Shown: positions 9,565-17,960 of the stretch, in pieces | How the letters are laid out: each line of letters starts with the position of its first letter | Position numbering within the stretch: position 1 is the first letter of the stretch | Made by a program: the position numbers and the translations under genes | Source: an uncultured Flavobacteriales bacterium | Lineage (GTDB): Bacteria > Bacteroidota > Bacteroidia > Flavobacteriales_D > Parvicellaceae | Length of the DNA stretch: 64,000 nucleotides | NCBI GenBank assembly: GCA_905480225.1 | Contig: CAJQPO010000007.1 | Location: 1-64,000, forward strand | Reading direction: 5' to 3' | The notes under the pieces: generated by a model | Seen by the model: only the letters and a program-made list of their open reading frames with translations | What the model was told of the DNA's origin: nothing | The model's database searches: none

Positions 9565-10194
9565 ATGAATAAAAGGTATGTTTTTATATTAATCATTTTG
9601 TTGTCTATTAATTCTATGGGTTTTATAGCTCAGGATAATAGTTCTTTAGAGAGCACCACTGATCAATCCGCAGGTCAAATTCAAAACGGTATTTATTTGG
9701 AACTAGGCGGTAATGCGGGTGTCTATTCGATCAATTACGAGCGTTTATTTAGTTTGGGCAAAATCAACATTGCTGGCAGAATGGGTTTTTCTCTTTTAAG
9801 TGAACGTCTTTTTATCGAGCCAGAAGAGAATAAAGGATTAGAAATTTTAATGCCCTTTGGAGCCAATGTAATTTACGGTTTTGCCGGATCGCATAGGATT
9901 GAAGCTGGTATTGGCGGCACGTATTACAGTCATAAAGTGTATGCTATTACGATGAATACGTCGAATATTAATAATCAGCCTGTTTCTACAGATTTGGTGC
10001 GGAAAAATGAGATTTGGCCAAACTTTAATATAGGCTATCGATTTCAGAAAACGAGCAGTGGAATGTATTACAGGGCATTTTTTAATGGTCATTTGAGTCG
10101 GAGATTTTTAGCTGATAGCCCGAACAGTCATTCTCAATACTCCATGTTAACTTTGGACCCTTGGGCCGGAATTTCGGTAGGATACGGATTTTAA
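9565..10194 (+). CDS. Putative outer-membrane beta-barrel protein, unknown function
   Basis: 209 residues with a signal peptide (1-23, ending in Ala-Gln). The mature part has alternating aromatic and polar residues typical of small beta-barrels (for example YLELGGNAGVYSINYERLF, and VGYGF at the very C-terminus, where the final Phe fits a barrel sorting signal). I do not recognise a named family. The next gene starts one base after its stop, so it is co-transcribed with the lipoprotein. Confidence 0.65.
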   Translation: MNKRYVFILIILLSINSMGFIAQDNSSLESTTDQSAGQIQNGIYLELGGNAGVYSINYERLFSLGKINIAGRMGFSLLSERLFIEPEENKGLEILMPFGANVIYGFAGSHRIEAGIGGTYYSHKVYAITMNTSNINNQPVSTDLVRKNEIWPNFNIGYRFQKTSSGMYYRAFFNGHLSRRFLADSPNSHSQYSMLTLDPWAGISVGYGF

Positions 10195-10195
10195 A

Positions 10196-10789
10196 ATGTA
10201 CAATATGAATCAAAAATATTTTGTTTGGACATTAGTCATCATTGTGGGAGTATTTTTACTTGACGCTTGTCGTAAAAATCAGGATCCATTAAAAGTGGGT
10301 GGTTGCGGAGACGCTAATTCACCAGAAGGTCAAGTGGGCTTAATAGATTACGACGATGGGAGCTGTTTGTATGGTTTCATTACCGAGTATCAAATCACCT
10401 ATCATCCACAGTATGACAATGCTGCTGGAACAGGCGTAGATTGGGATTTTGCCACGAATACAGATGCTGATTTAATTCTTAGAATCAAACAGGATACGGC
10501 GAGCGACTGGTTTTTTAATAGTGAAAGTGGATTTGGTACACCAGAGATTCAACATAATGATACGGCGCGGTTCTCTGCTCTTACGGAATATCAGCTTGTA
10601 AATACATCGTATCGATGGGATTTGTACGATCATGATCCATTACCGCTTGATGACAATGATTTGATAAGCTCAGGTACATTCAATGCCATTGCCAATGCTT
10701 CCAATGGATATGTGACTGCCAAGGGATTCAATAGCGCCGGGGATAGCACAGAATTGCGCATCAAGTATGATTTAAGAAAAGTCTATTAG
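10196..10789 (+). CDS. Putative lipoprotein with C2-like beta domain
   Basis: 197 residues from the first ATG; the ATG three codons later (10205) is an equally good start. A hydrophobic N-terminus ends in LLDAC, a lipobox, followed by charged residues. A DYDDGSCLYGF segment resembles a Bacteroidota 'DDGSC' motif. The rest is predicted beta-rich with acidic loops (WDLYDHDPLPLDDND), which would suit a calcium-binding C2-like sandwich; that is inference. It lies 1 base after the barrel gene and 74 bases before the aldehyde dehydrogenase. Confidence 0.6.
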   Translation: MYNMNQKYFVWTLVIIVGVFLLDACRKNQDPLKVGGCGDANSPEGQVGLIDYDDGSCLYGFITEYQITYHPQYDNAAGTGVDWDFATNTDADLILRIKQDTASDWFFNSESGFGTPEIQHNDTARFSALTEYQLVNTSYRWDLYDHDPLPLDDNDLISSGTFNAIANASNGYVTAKGFNSAGDSTELRIKYDLRKVY

Positions 10790-10831
10790 TATTTGACAAT
10801 ATCCAGTTGAATGTTTATTAGATTTAACATG

Positions 10832-10845
10832 TTATGCGTGCATAA
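10832..10845. promoter_or_regulatory. Palindrome TTATGC-GT-GCATAA before the aldehyde dehydrogenase (candidate operator)
   Basis: Six-base arms around GT form a perfect inverted repeat 18 bases before the ATG of the aldehyde dehydrogenase gene, first gene of an operon that ends in a TetR gene. The position suits a repressor-binding site controlling the operon. No binding evidence. Confidence 0.4.
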
Positions 10846-10863
10846 TAAATTAAGCTGCAATTT

Positions 10864-12276
10864 ATGACCAACGATTACAAGCAATTATTTCAAAAACAAC
10901 GGAGTCATTTTCTGACCAAAGTACAGCACCATACTATTGCTGATAGAAGAAGGAAACTGAAGTCAATTAAGGATTGGATTAAAAAGAATCACAAAGAAAT
11001 TATTGAGTCGATTAGTGCTGATTTTAAAAAGTCACCAGAAGAAATAAAATTTGGAGAAATCAAACCTGTTTTAAGTGAAATAAATGATGCACTTATTCAT
11101 GTCAGGAAATGGTCAGAAAGAAAAAAGGTAAGCACTCCACTTTTTCTTTTGGGTTCTAGGGCAGAGGTATTGGTGGAACCAAAAGGCGTAGTATTAGTTG
11201 TGGCACCTTGGAATTTTCCATTTATGCTAACCATGGGGCCAGTAGTTTCTGCAATTGCTGCGGGAAATGTAGTTACCATCAAGCCATCTGAGTTGACACC
11301 CAATACAGAACAACTAATTCTCCGGATGATTACTGAATTGTTTGAAGAGAAAGATGTTGCAGTAGTAACGGGTGATGCGAAAACAGGAGCGGCATTAATA
11401 GAGCAACCTTGGAATCATATATTCTTTACGGGAAGCCCGAATGTTGGTAAAATGGTAATGGCAGCTGCGGCAAAAAATTTAACTTCAGTCACACTTGAGC
11501 TAGGAGGAAGGAATCCAGCAATTGTGGATGAGACTGCTAATTTAAAGGATGCGGCTGAGAAATTGATATGGGGTAAATGTTTTAATGCTGGTCAATCCTG
11601 TATTGCTCCAAATTATTTATTAGTCCACAGTTCGAAGTATGAGGAGATACTGATTAGATTAGAATCGGCGTATAATAAAATGTATTGCAGTGGGAAACAA
11701 GAGATGGAGATGAATAAAGCTTTCCCACGTATAGTGAACAAACGTAATTTTGATCGAGTAAAAGGGCTAGTTGATGCTGCTGTAGCTGAAGGAGCTCAAG
11801 TGATTTTGGGTGGTGATTTTAATGGTAGCGACAATTATGTTTCTCCTACTATACTCACCAATGTGACGACTGATTCAACTTTATTTCAAGATGAAATATT
11901 TGGGCCGGTTTTGCCCGTGATAAAGTACGATTCGTGGGATGACGTTTTTGACATGGTAAATTCGACAGAAATTCCGTTGGCGTTGTACCTGTTTTCAAGG
12001 TCGTCTAAGAACATTAAAAGAGTGCTGAAGAGTACAACAGCGGGAACCAGTTGTATTAACGAGACAACTGTTCAGTTTATTCATCCTGAATTGCCTTTTG
12101 GCGGGCATAATTTTTCTGGTATTGGTAAAGCGCATGGAAAGTATGGTTTTGATGAATTCTCTAATGAAAGGGCTATCCTAAAACAAAGAGTAGGTTGGAC
12201 TTCTGCTAAGATGATTTATCCCCCTTATACCCGTTTAAAACGAAAAATTATTGACTTCCTTACTTGGAGAATGTAA
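10864..12276 (+). CDS. Aldehyde dehydrogenase (class 3-like, NAD(P)+-dependent)
   Basis: 470 residues, the length of class 3/fatty-aldehyde dehydrogenases, which lack the longer N-terminus of class 1/2 enzymes. Seen motifs: APWNFPF (114-120), FTGSPNVGK cofactor loop (188-196), general base Glu212 in LELGG, and catalytic Cys246 in GQSC. It oxidises an aldehyde to a carboxylate; with a GMC alcohol oxidase and a thioesterase immediately downstream the likely substrates are medium- or long-chain aldehydes (inference). Its TAA overlaps the ATG of the next gene by one base, so translation is coupled. Confidence 0.9.
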   Translation: MTNDYKQLFQKQRSHFLTKVQHHTIADRRRKLKSIKDWIKKNHKEIIESISADFKKSPEEIKFGEIKPVLSEINDALIHVRKWSERKKVSTPLFLLGSRAEVLVEPKGVVLVVAPWNFPFMLTMGPVVSAIAAGNVVTIKPSELTPNTEQLILRMITELFEEKDVAVVTGDAKTGAALIEQPWNHIFFTGSPNVGKMVMAAAAKNLTSVTLELGGRNPAIVDETANLKDAAEKLIWGKCFNAGQSCIAPNYLLVHSSKYEEILIRLESAYNKMYCSGKQEMEMNKAFPRIVNKRNFDRVKGLVDAAVAEGAQVILGGDFNGSDNYVSPTILTNVTTDSTLFQDEIFGPVLPVIKYDSWDDVFDMVNSTEIPLALYLFSRSSKNIKRVLKSTTAGTSCINETTVQFIHPELPFGGHNFSGIGKAHGKYGFDEFSNERAILKQRVGWTSAKMIYPPYTRLKRKIIDFLTWRM

Positions 12277-14258
12277 TGTTGTTTACGGATGAGGAACATA
12301 GCTTATTAGCCGAGATTTGTGACGCGTTTGTGGGGCCCGTTAAAAGTTTGGATGGGGATGATGCTTATTGGCAAAACAAGGCCTCCAATTTGGATTTAAA
12401 GCAAAAAATTGAAACGACGGCTAATGCATTACCAGCACAAGATATTATTGACTTGAAAAAGGTGCTCAAATTGTTTTCGAAAAAGACACTTGGCATATTC
12501 TGGCGAGGTCCAATGAAACCTTTCAATGAATTAACCCTAGCGCAAAAAGAGAAACTTTTATTTAGGTGGTCTAGGAGTTCAATTGGAAATTTTAGAAAGG
12601 CCTTTAATGTATTTCGCAAAATGGCTGCATTCATGAGTTATTCTGCCTCTGCGGATGAAATACCACACATCCACTCTAAAATAGGCTATAAATCTTCTTC
12701 TTCGAAAATCGCTGAATATCCAACAAAGATAAAAACACTTTTTTCCGAATCGAATCAAGTAATATCCTGTGAGGTTTTGATAGTAGGGTCCGGAGCAGGA
12801 GGCGGATTAGCCGCTGGGATGTTGGCAGATGCAGGTAAAGATGTGGTATTGTTAGAAAAAGGAAGCTATATCAACGAAGAAGGATTCACTGATAACGAAT
12901 GGGATATGGTTACCCAACTTTATGACCGTGGTGGTGCGCTTGCTACCAATGATGGTGGTGTTACTGTATTTGCTGGGAGTTGTTTGGGCGGCGGAACTAC
13001 GGTTAATTGGAACGGTTCTTTTGCTACACCAGATCGAATTTTGGAAGAATGGACAGAAGAACATCAGCTGGATCATTTGTTCCTTAAAGAGTATGAACAA
13101 AGTAGACAAGCTGTTTTTAATCTGTTTAATGTAAATAAGGCAAATTCTGTTCATAATCCCCAAAATCAAAAGCTATGGGATGGTGCATCAAAAAGAGGCT
13201 TGAATCCTGAGTTGATAGCTAGAAATGTTGTTGATTGTCAAAAGAATGGGTTTGAAAATTGTGGCTTTTGTGGTTTTGGATGTAAAGGAGGTTGCAAACA
13301 GGGCACCATGAGAACAACGATACAAACAGCATCTGACAATGGCGCTCGTATATATTGTAACACTGAGGTCAAACATTTGACTACGTCACTCAATCAAGTT
13401 ACTGGTGCTGTCGGTTTTCAAAACCGAAATGGGGAACTTCGAAAGCTGACGATAAAAGCTGAAAAAGTAATCGTTGCGTGCGGTTCCATTCACACACCTG
13501 CGCTTTTAATGAGAAGTGGCTTGCGCCACCCTGAATTGGGCAAAAATTTATATTTCCACCCAACTGTTGGCGTTGCCGCAAGATATAGTGATTTAATTGA
13601 GCCTTGGAGTGGCCCGATGATGTCAACTGTAGTTTCCGATGCCATGCAATTAGATGGCAATTATGGTTATTGGATAGAAACCGCACCGGTGCATCCAGGT
13701 GTTATTGGGATGACTTTGCCATGGACTTCTATTGAACAACATAAAAAAGATTTAACAATGGCTTCTAATTGTGGCGCTTTCATCGTTTTGACGCGTGATA
13801 AATACGGAGGTAAAGTTCGAATTGACAATCAAGGAAATGCCGTAATTAACTATAAGATGCATTCTTACGATTTGAATCACGCAATCCAGGGAATGAAGGA
13901 GGCATCAGAAATACATTTTGCTGCTGGAGCAACAGAAGTGATTTTTCCGCATAGTTCAAGAAAAACACTTTTGAATACAGCAGATCAAAATCAAAGAGCA
14001 GATTTCTACAAACAAATGACTTCCTGGAAATGGAGAGCAAATGATTATATACTTTATTCAGCTCATCAAATGTCTACTTGCAGAATGGGTGGAAATAATA
14101 AAACCCACCCCGTCCGTCCTGATGGGTCATTTGTTGGATATAATAACTTATTTATTGCAGATGGAAGTGCGCTGCCAAGTTGTCCAGGTATTAATCCAAT
14201 GATGTCCATTATGGCTCAAAGTCATTTCACAATAAAAAACATATTAAATGAATATTAG
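12276..14258 (+). CDS. GMC-family FAD-dependent alcohol oxidoreductase (long-chain alcohol oxidase-like)
   Basis: 660 residues from the ATG that overlaps the preceding stop; a TTG four codons upstream is less likely. An N-terminal helical region (about 1-150) precedes the FAD-binding GSGAGGG motif (about 171-177). Later features are a Cys cluster (CGFCGFGCKGGC, around 332-343) and the C-terminal GMC_oxred_C domain with catalytic His near 597 in SAHQMSTCRMGG and the FIADGSALPS motif. This layout resembles bacterial and plant long-chain fatty alcohol oxidases. With the upstream aldehyde dehydrogenase it would turn alcohols into acids. It overlaps the thioesterase start by 11 bases. Confidence 0.87.
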   Translation: MLFTDEEHSLLAEICDAFVGPVKSLDGDDAYWQNKASNLDLKQKIETTANALPAQDIIDLKKVLKLFSKKTLGIFWRGPMKPFNELTLAQKEKLLFRWSRSSIGNFRKAFNVFRKMAAFMSYSASADEIPHIHSKIGYKSSSSKIAEYPTKIKTLFSESNQVISCEVLIVGSGAGGGLAAGMLADAGKDVVLLEKGSYINEEGFTDNEWDMVTQLYDRGGALATNDGGVTVFAGSCLGGGTTVNWNGSFATPDRILEEWTEEHQLDHLFLKEYEQSRQAVFNLFNVNKANSVHNPQNQKLWDGASKRGLNPELIARNVVDCQKNGFENCGFCGFGCKGGCKQGTMRTTIQTASDNGARIYCNTEVKHLTTSLNQVTGAVGFQNRNGELRKLTIKAEKVIVACGSIHTPALLMRSGLRHPELGKNLYFHPTVGVAARYSDLIEPWSGPMMSTVVSDAMQLDGNYGYWIETAPVHPGVIGMTLPWTSIEQHKKDLTMASNCGAFIVLTRDKYGGKVRIDNQGNAVINYKMHSYDLNHAIQGMKEASEIHFAAGATEVIFPHSSRKTLLNTADQNQRADFYKQMTSWKWRANDYILYSAHQMSTCRMGGNNKTHPVRPDGSFVGYNNLFIADGSALPSCPGINPMMSIMAQSHFTIKNILNEY

Positions 14259-14658
14259 CAATACTGAAATCAAGGTTAGGGGTTATCATTTAGACGTCTA
14301 TCAACACGTAAATAACGCGCGTTATTTGGAATTTTTAGAAGAAGCAAGATGGAATCATTATCAGGATTACCCACCTTCCTACTTTGTGGATAAAGGCTGG
14401 GGAGTCATTATTGTGAATATTAATATCAATTACAAATTTCCAGCAGTCTTAGGTGATACCCTTGATGTACAAACCAGTTTGTTGAAAATTGGAAAATCGA
14501 GTATAACTTTTCAGCAGGAAATTCGAATTAAAGAAAACAATAAGCTTGCCGTAAGTGCAGAAGTTACATTTGTAATTATTGATCTAAAAACGAATAAAAT
14601 CATGCCAATTGAAGGTGAGATAGAAAAAGTTTTAACTAGAACGAAAAAACTGAATTGA
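14248..14658 (+). CDS. Acyl-CoA thioesterase, hotdog fold (4HBT family)
   Basis: 136 residues with the 4-hydroxybenzoyl-CoA thioesterase signature: an early VRGYHLDVYQHVNNARYLEF segment (catalytic Asp in D-x-x-x-H-V-N-N) and a central helix-strand hotdog pattern. The family hydrolyses acyl-CoA or acyl-ACP thioesters. It overlaps the GMC gene by 11 bases and its TGA directly abuts the TTG start of the TetR gene, so it belongs to the four-gene operon. Chain length preference is not readable. Confidence 0.85.
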   Translation: MNISNTEIKVRGYHLDVYQHVNNARYLEFLEEARWNHYQDYPPSYFVDKGWGVIIVNININYKFPAVLGDTLDVQTSLLKIGKSSITFQQEIRIKENNKLAVSAEVTFVIIDLKTNKIMPIEGEIEKVLTRTKKLN

Positions 14659-15273
14659 TTGGGTAGAAAAACAACAGATAAAACTCGATATAATAATGCT
14701 TTAATCAAGCAGCGCCTCGCCATAAAAGCGATGGTCTATTTTCAGCAAAATGGGGTTAGAAAAATCAGTATGTCAAAGTTGGCTAAAGATTTATCGATAA
14801 GCAAAACAACCATTTATAATCATTTTGAATCTCGTGAAGCGCTTTTAGAATCGGCCTTGTCTTATAAATTGTCTGTTATTGGAGAATATGAATCGGTGCT
14901 TGAAAACATTACGCTTTCATATACTGAGCGGTATCGAAAAGCCATGTTATTTTATTGTGTTCAGCTTTTTGATGTCTCTTCTAAATTGATGTATGAAATC
15001 AGGGTGTTTTATCCAGCACTTTGGAAGATGGTTCTAGCCTTTCACAAAACAACATTCTTAAATCTGAAAAATTATTACGAGATTGGAATTGAAATTGGTG
15101 CATTTAAATCGGAAGTAAATTCGATTTTAGCGAGCCTTGACGATCAACAATTTTTTGAAATGCTCGGATTACAGGACGTAATTCAAGAAAATGGGATTTC
15201 TGTCATAGGCGCGTTTAACCATCATTTTCAAATGAAATTTTCTGGTATTCTCGATGCGAAATTTCGTATGTAA
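14659..15273 (+). CDS. TetR family transcriptional regulator (copy 2), TTG start
   Basis: 204 residues. TTG start immediately after the thioesterase TGA; it gives MGRKTTDK, which lines up with MGRK at the start of the other TetR protein (8870-9475), so the non-ATG start is supported by homology. The helix-turn-helix is GVRKISMSKLAKDLSISKTT (about 32-51) followed by IYNHFESREAL. As last gene of the alcohol/aldehyde-oxidation operon it probably regulates that operon in response to a fatty acid or acyl-CoA-type ligand (inference). Confidence 0.87.
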   Translation: MGRKTTDKTRYNNALIKQRLAIKAMVYFQQNGVRKISMSKLAKDLSISKTTIYNHFESREALLESALSYKLSVIGEYESVLENITLSYTERYRKAMLFYCVQLFDVSSKLMYEIRVFYPALWKMVLAFHKTTFLNLKNYYEIGIEIGAFKSEVNSILASLDDQQFFEMLGLQDVIQENGISVIGAFNHHFQMKFSGILDAKFRM

Positions 15274-15289
15274 AAATGTCGAATGAACC

Positions 15290-15406
15290 TTATAGCATTG
15301 TCATTCCCATGACGCTAATTGTTAGAGCTAAAAAGGAAGACATGATAACAATTCGCAACAATATATTGGCTTTCGGCTTTTCTTCTAGATTGAGTGGGGT
15401 GTCCAT
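15290..15406 (-). CDS. Small single-span membrane protein, unknown (38 residues)
   Basis: ATG at 15404-15406 (complement) gives 38 residues: a hydrophilic start (MDTPLNLEEKPKAN), then one hydrophobic segment (ILLRIVIMSSFLALTISVMG). A TACATTTG -7 element lies 42 bases upstream on the same strand. The ORF sits in the only gap longer than 300 bases in the window (15274-15671); the rest of that gap (15456-15671) shows no other convincing feature. No family recognised; chance ORF is possible. Confidence 0.4.
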   Translation of the reverse strand: MDTPLNLEEKPKANILLRIVIMSSFLALTISVMGMTML

Positions 15407-15447
15407 TGTAGTAGTTTTATTTATTAAGTAGGCTTCTGTAAATGTAA

Positions 15448-15455
15448 CAAATGTA
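15448..15455 (-). promoter_or_regulatory. Candidate -7 promoter element (TACATTTG) for the 38-residue ORF
   Basis: The complement of 15448-15455 reads TACATTTG, an exact TAnnTTTG match. A TTG lies 15 bases upstream on the same strand, a little closer than the usual 17-20. It points at the small ORF 15290-15406. Confidence 0.4.
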
Positions 15456-15671
15456 ATTGGTAATAAGTTACAATTGGTCCCAAAAAAAAGTCGGTTGATT
15501 TAAATTTTGTCTAGAGAATTCCAACATTGATTCGAGTAAAGAAATGCTTGAGGCAGGTATTAATTAATTTATTTGAACCAATAATCAGGGGCTATGTTGA
15601 TTTTGGATATCAAGTTTGGAGCATGAAATTCGGACTTTTCTGCATGTGAATATTTCATTAGAAGAATTGGG

Positions 15672-16076
15672 TTAATCTATAAATCTATCGCTTAACTCAG
15701 CAGTGGGAATCCAACATTCTTCCGATTTTCCGTACCATTTATAGCGGTTGGCGGCAATAATGTCATAGACCCAATCTCGAGCAAAGTACGGAATAAGCCA
15801 AAAAATATAAATACACGGATAGGGCATTTTCAATTGAAAAGCAATTCTAAAAATGGCTCTTGATTTTTCATAGATGCGCTTGTTTTTGACGAGAACAATA
15901 GAGTCCATTTTTTTGGGGTCCTTGTTGTATTGGATTAAAATATTTTGACCAAAGTCAGATTGAATTGAAGCAAATTTGAAAATAGGATTTCTTTCCTTCT
16001 TAATGATTCGACGTACCGATGAGTTGCATAAATTGCAAACTCCGTCAAATAAAATAATGGGGCAATCTTTCTCCAT
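15672..16076 (-). CDS. DCC-family thiol-disulfide oxidoreductase-like protein (DUF393)
   Basis: 134 residues. The N-terminal FDGVCNLCNSSVR (about 10-22) is the DxxCxxC motif that names the DCC family; a LIDxIY-type helix-strand pattern with an aromatic-rich tail (IFWLIPYFARDWVYD) follows. DUF393 proteins are thioredoxin-like in outline and presumed thiol redox proteins, but function is mostly untested. It lies alone, 70 bases after pruA on the same strand. Confidence 0.85.
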   Translation of the reverse strand: MEKDCPIILFDGVCNLCNSSVRRIIKKERNPIFKFASIQSDFGQNILIQYNKDPKKMDSIVLVKNKRIYEKSRAIFRIAFQLKMPYPCIYIFWLIPYFARDWVYDIIAANRYKWYGKSEECWIPTAELSDRFID

Positions 16077-16146
16077 TTTATTCGAATATTGCGAATAAGT
16101 TCAATTTACACAAGTCAAATTAAAACTCCGTGTTATTTGTAAATTT

Positions 16147-17772
16147 CTAATCTAAAAATGGGTAACGATAATCTTTTGCTGGAACAAAGGTTTCTTTAAT
16201 TGTTCTTGGCGAAACCCACCTCAGTAAATTAATGTATGAGCCAGCTTTATCATTTGTGCCAGAGCCTCTTGCACCTCCAAACGGTTGTTGTCCTACTACA
16301 GCACCTGTGGGCTTGTCATTAATATAAAAATTACCTGCGGCATTTTCCAGTTTTTTCATGGCGAAGTCTATGGCATATCTGTCCGTTGAAATAACTGCGC
16401 CAGTTAAAGCGTAATCAGAAGTTTGGTCTACCAAGTCTAGCGTTTCCTCCCATTGATCATCGTCATAAACAAACAAAGTAATAACGGGACCAAATATTTC
16501 TTCACACATGGTTTTAAATTTCGGATCTGTCGTTACTACCACGGTTGGCTCAATAAAGTATCCAATAGATTTGTCATAACCACCACCAACGATGATTTCA
16601 GCATTTGATTGCGCTTTAATATAGTCTAAATATGTTGCGATTTTATCAAAGGCTTTTTCATCGATAACGGCATTAATAAAATTGGAAGTGTCCGAAGGAG
16701 AACCCATTTTGAACGAACTTACTTGTTCAACGATAGAAGTCTTGGTTTCGGCCCAAATGCTTTTGGCAATATATGCCCTAGACGCAGCTGAACACTTTTG
16801 CCCTTGGTATTCAAATGCTCCTCTTGCAATGGCAGTTGCGACTTCTTTTGGATTCGCAGATTTATGTGCAACAATAAAGTCTTTCCCACCTGTTTCACCA
16901 ACAATTCGTGGATAAGACCTGTATTTTTCAATATTAGTACCAATTTCTTTCCATAGGTGGCGAAAAACTCCGGTAGATCCCGTAAAATGAAGCCCTGCAA
17001 AATCTCGGTGTTTAAAGACGATATCACCGGCAGTTGGTCCATCAACTGTTATCATATTGATTACTCCATCAGGCAGTCCAGCTGCTTTGAACAGCTTCAT
17101 GATAACTTCTGCTGAATAAACTTGCGTTTCTGCAGGTTTCCAAACACATACGTTACCCATCATTGCAGCGACAGCCGGTAAATTAGCACAAATAGAGGTG
17201 AAATTGAATGGCGTAATACAAAAAACAAAGCCTTCAAGTGGTCTGTATTCTAATCTGTTCCACATTCCCGGGTTGGATCCAGGTTGTTCGCCATATACCT
17301 GTTCCATATAGGCAACATTGAACTTGAAAAAATCGATGAGCTCGCAGGCCGCATCAATTTCAGCTTGAAATACATTTTTAGATTGCGCGAGCATTGTAGC
17401 AGCATTCATTTCATCTCGGAATGGCCCGGCAAGGAGTTCTGCAGCTTTTAAAAAAATACTTGCACGATGCTCCCATGGAAGTGATGCCCATTGTTGTTTT
17501 GCCTCTAAAGCAGCGTCAATAGCGGCATGAACGTGAGATGAATCACCATAATTAAAATGACCTAAAGTATGAGCATGCTCGTGAGGTGGAGCGATTTTCA
17601 TCTTATTTTCGGTCCGAACTTCTGCTGCTCCAATGTACATAGGTACATCAACTTGCTGGCCATGCATTTCATGATATTTTGCAATTAAGTTTTCTCTCTC
17701 TACAGAACTAGGCTCGAATGATGTTACGGGTTCGTTTTCTGGGAATGGAACAATATATACTCCTTTTGGCAT
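16147..17772 (-). CDS. pruA: L-glutamate gamma-semialdehyde dehydrogenase (1-pyrroline-5-carboxylate dehydrogenase)
   Basis: 541 residues, typical of the stand-alone P5C dehydrogenase (no fused proline dehydrogenase). Visible motifs are ITPFNFT (186-192), the cofactor loop FTGSTGVF (263-270), general base Glu293 in VGETGGKDF, and catalytic Cys327 in GQKCSAASR. It oxidises glutamate semialdehyde to glutamate with NAD+, the second step of proline catabolism. No proline dehydrogenase gene is adjacent. The gene is transcribed away from the T9SS block, with a 188-base divergent region in front. Confidence 0.93.
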   Translation of the reverse strand: MPKGVYIVPFPENEPVTSFEPSSVERENLIAKYHEMHGQQVDVPMYIGAAEVRTENKMKIAPPHEHAHTLGHFNYGDSSHVHAAIDAALEAKQQWASLPWEHRASIFLKAAELLAGPFRDEMNAATMLAQSKNVFQAEIDAACELIDFFKFNVAYMEQVYGEQPGSNPGMWNRLEYRPLEGFVFCITPFNFTSICANLPAVAAMMGNVCVWKPAETQVYSAEVIMKLFKAAGLPDGVINMITVDGPTAGDIVFKHRDFAGLHFTGSTGVFRHLWKEIGTNIEKYRSYPRIVGETGGKDFIVAHKSANPKEVATAIARGAFEYQGQKCSAASRAYIAKSIWAETKTSIVEQVSSFKMGSPSDTSNFINAVIDEKAFDKIATYLDYIKAQSNAEIIVGGGYDKSIGYFIEPTVVVTTDPKFKTMCEEIFGPVITLFVYDDDQWEETLDLVDQTSDYALTGAVISTDRYAIDFAMKKLENAAGNFYINDKPTGAVVGQQPFGGARGSGTNDKAGSYINLLRWVSPRTIKETFVPAKDYRYPFLD

Positions 17773-17960
17773 GTCTATTTATCGTTTAATTATTAATTCA
17801 CTGGCGAATTTAATCAAACAGATTAGATTGATAAAGATTTAATATAAAACGAGATTAAAATTGTGGTAATAAATTCAAATTGTTTATTTTTCCGATTAAA
17901 TCTTGTATTCAGTGAAATGCCTTAACTGATTCAACTGCTGATTATAAATACTTTACGCGA

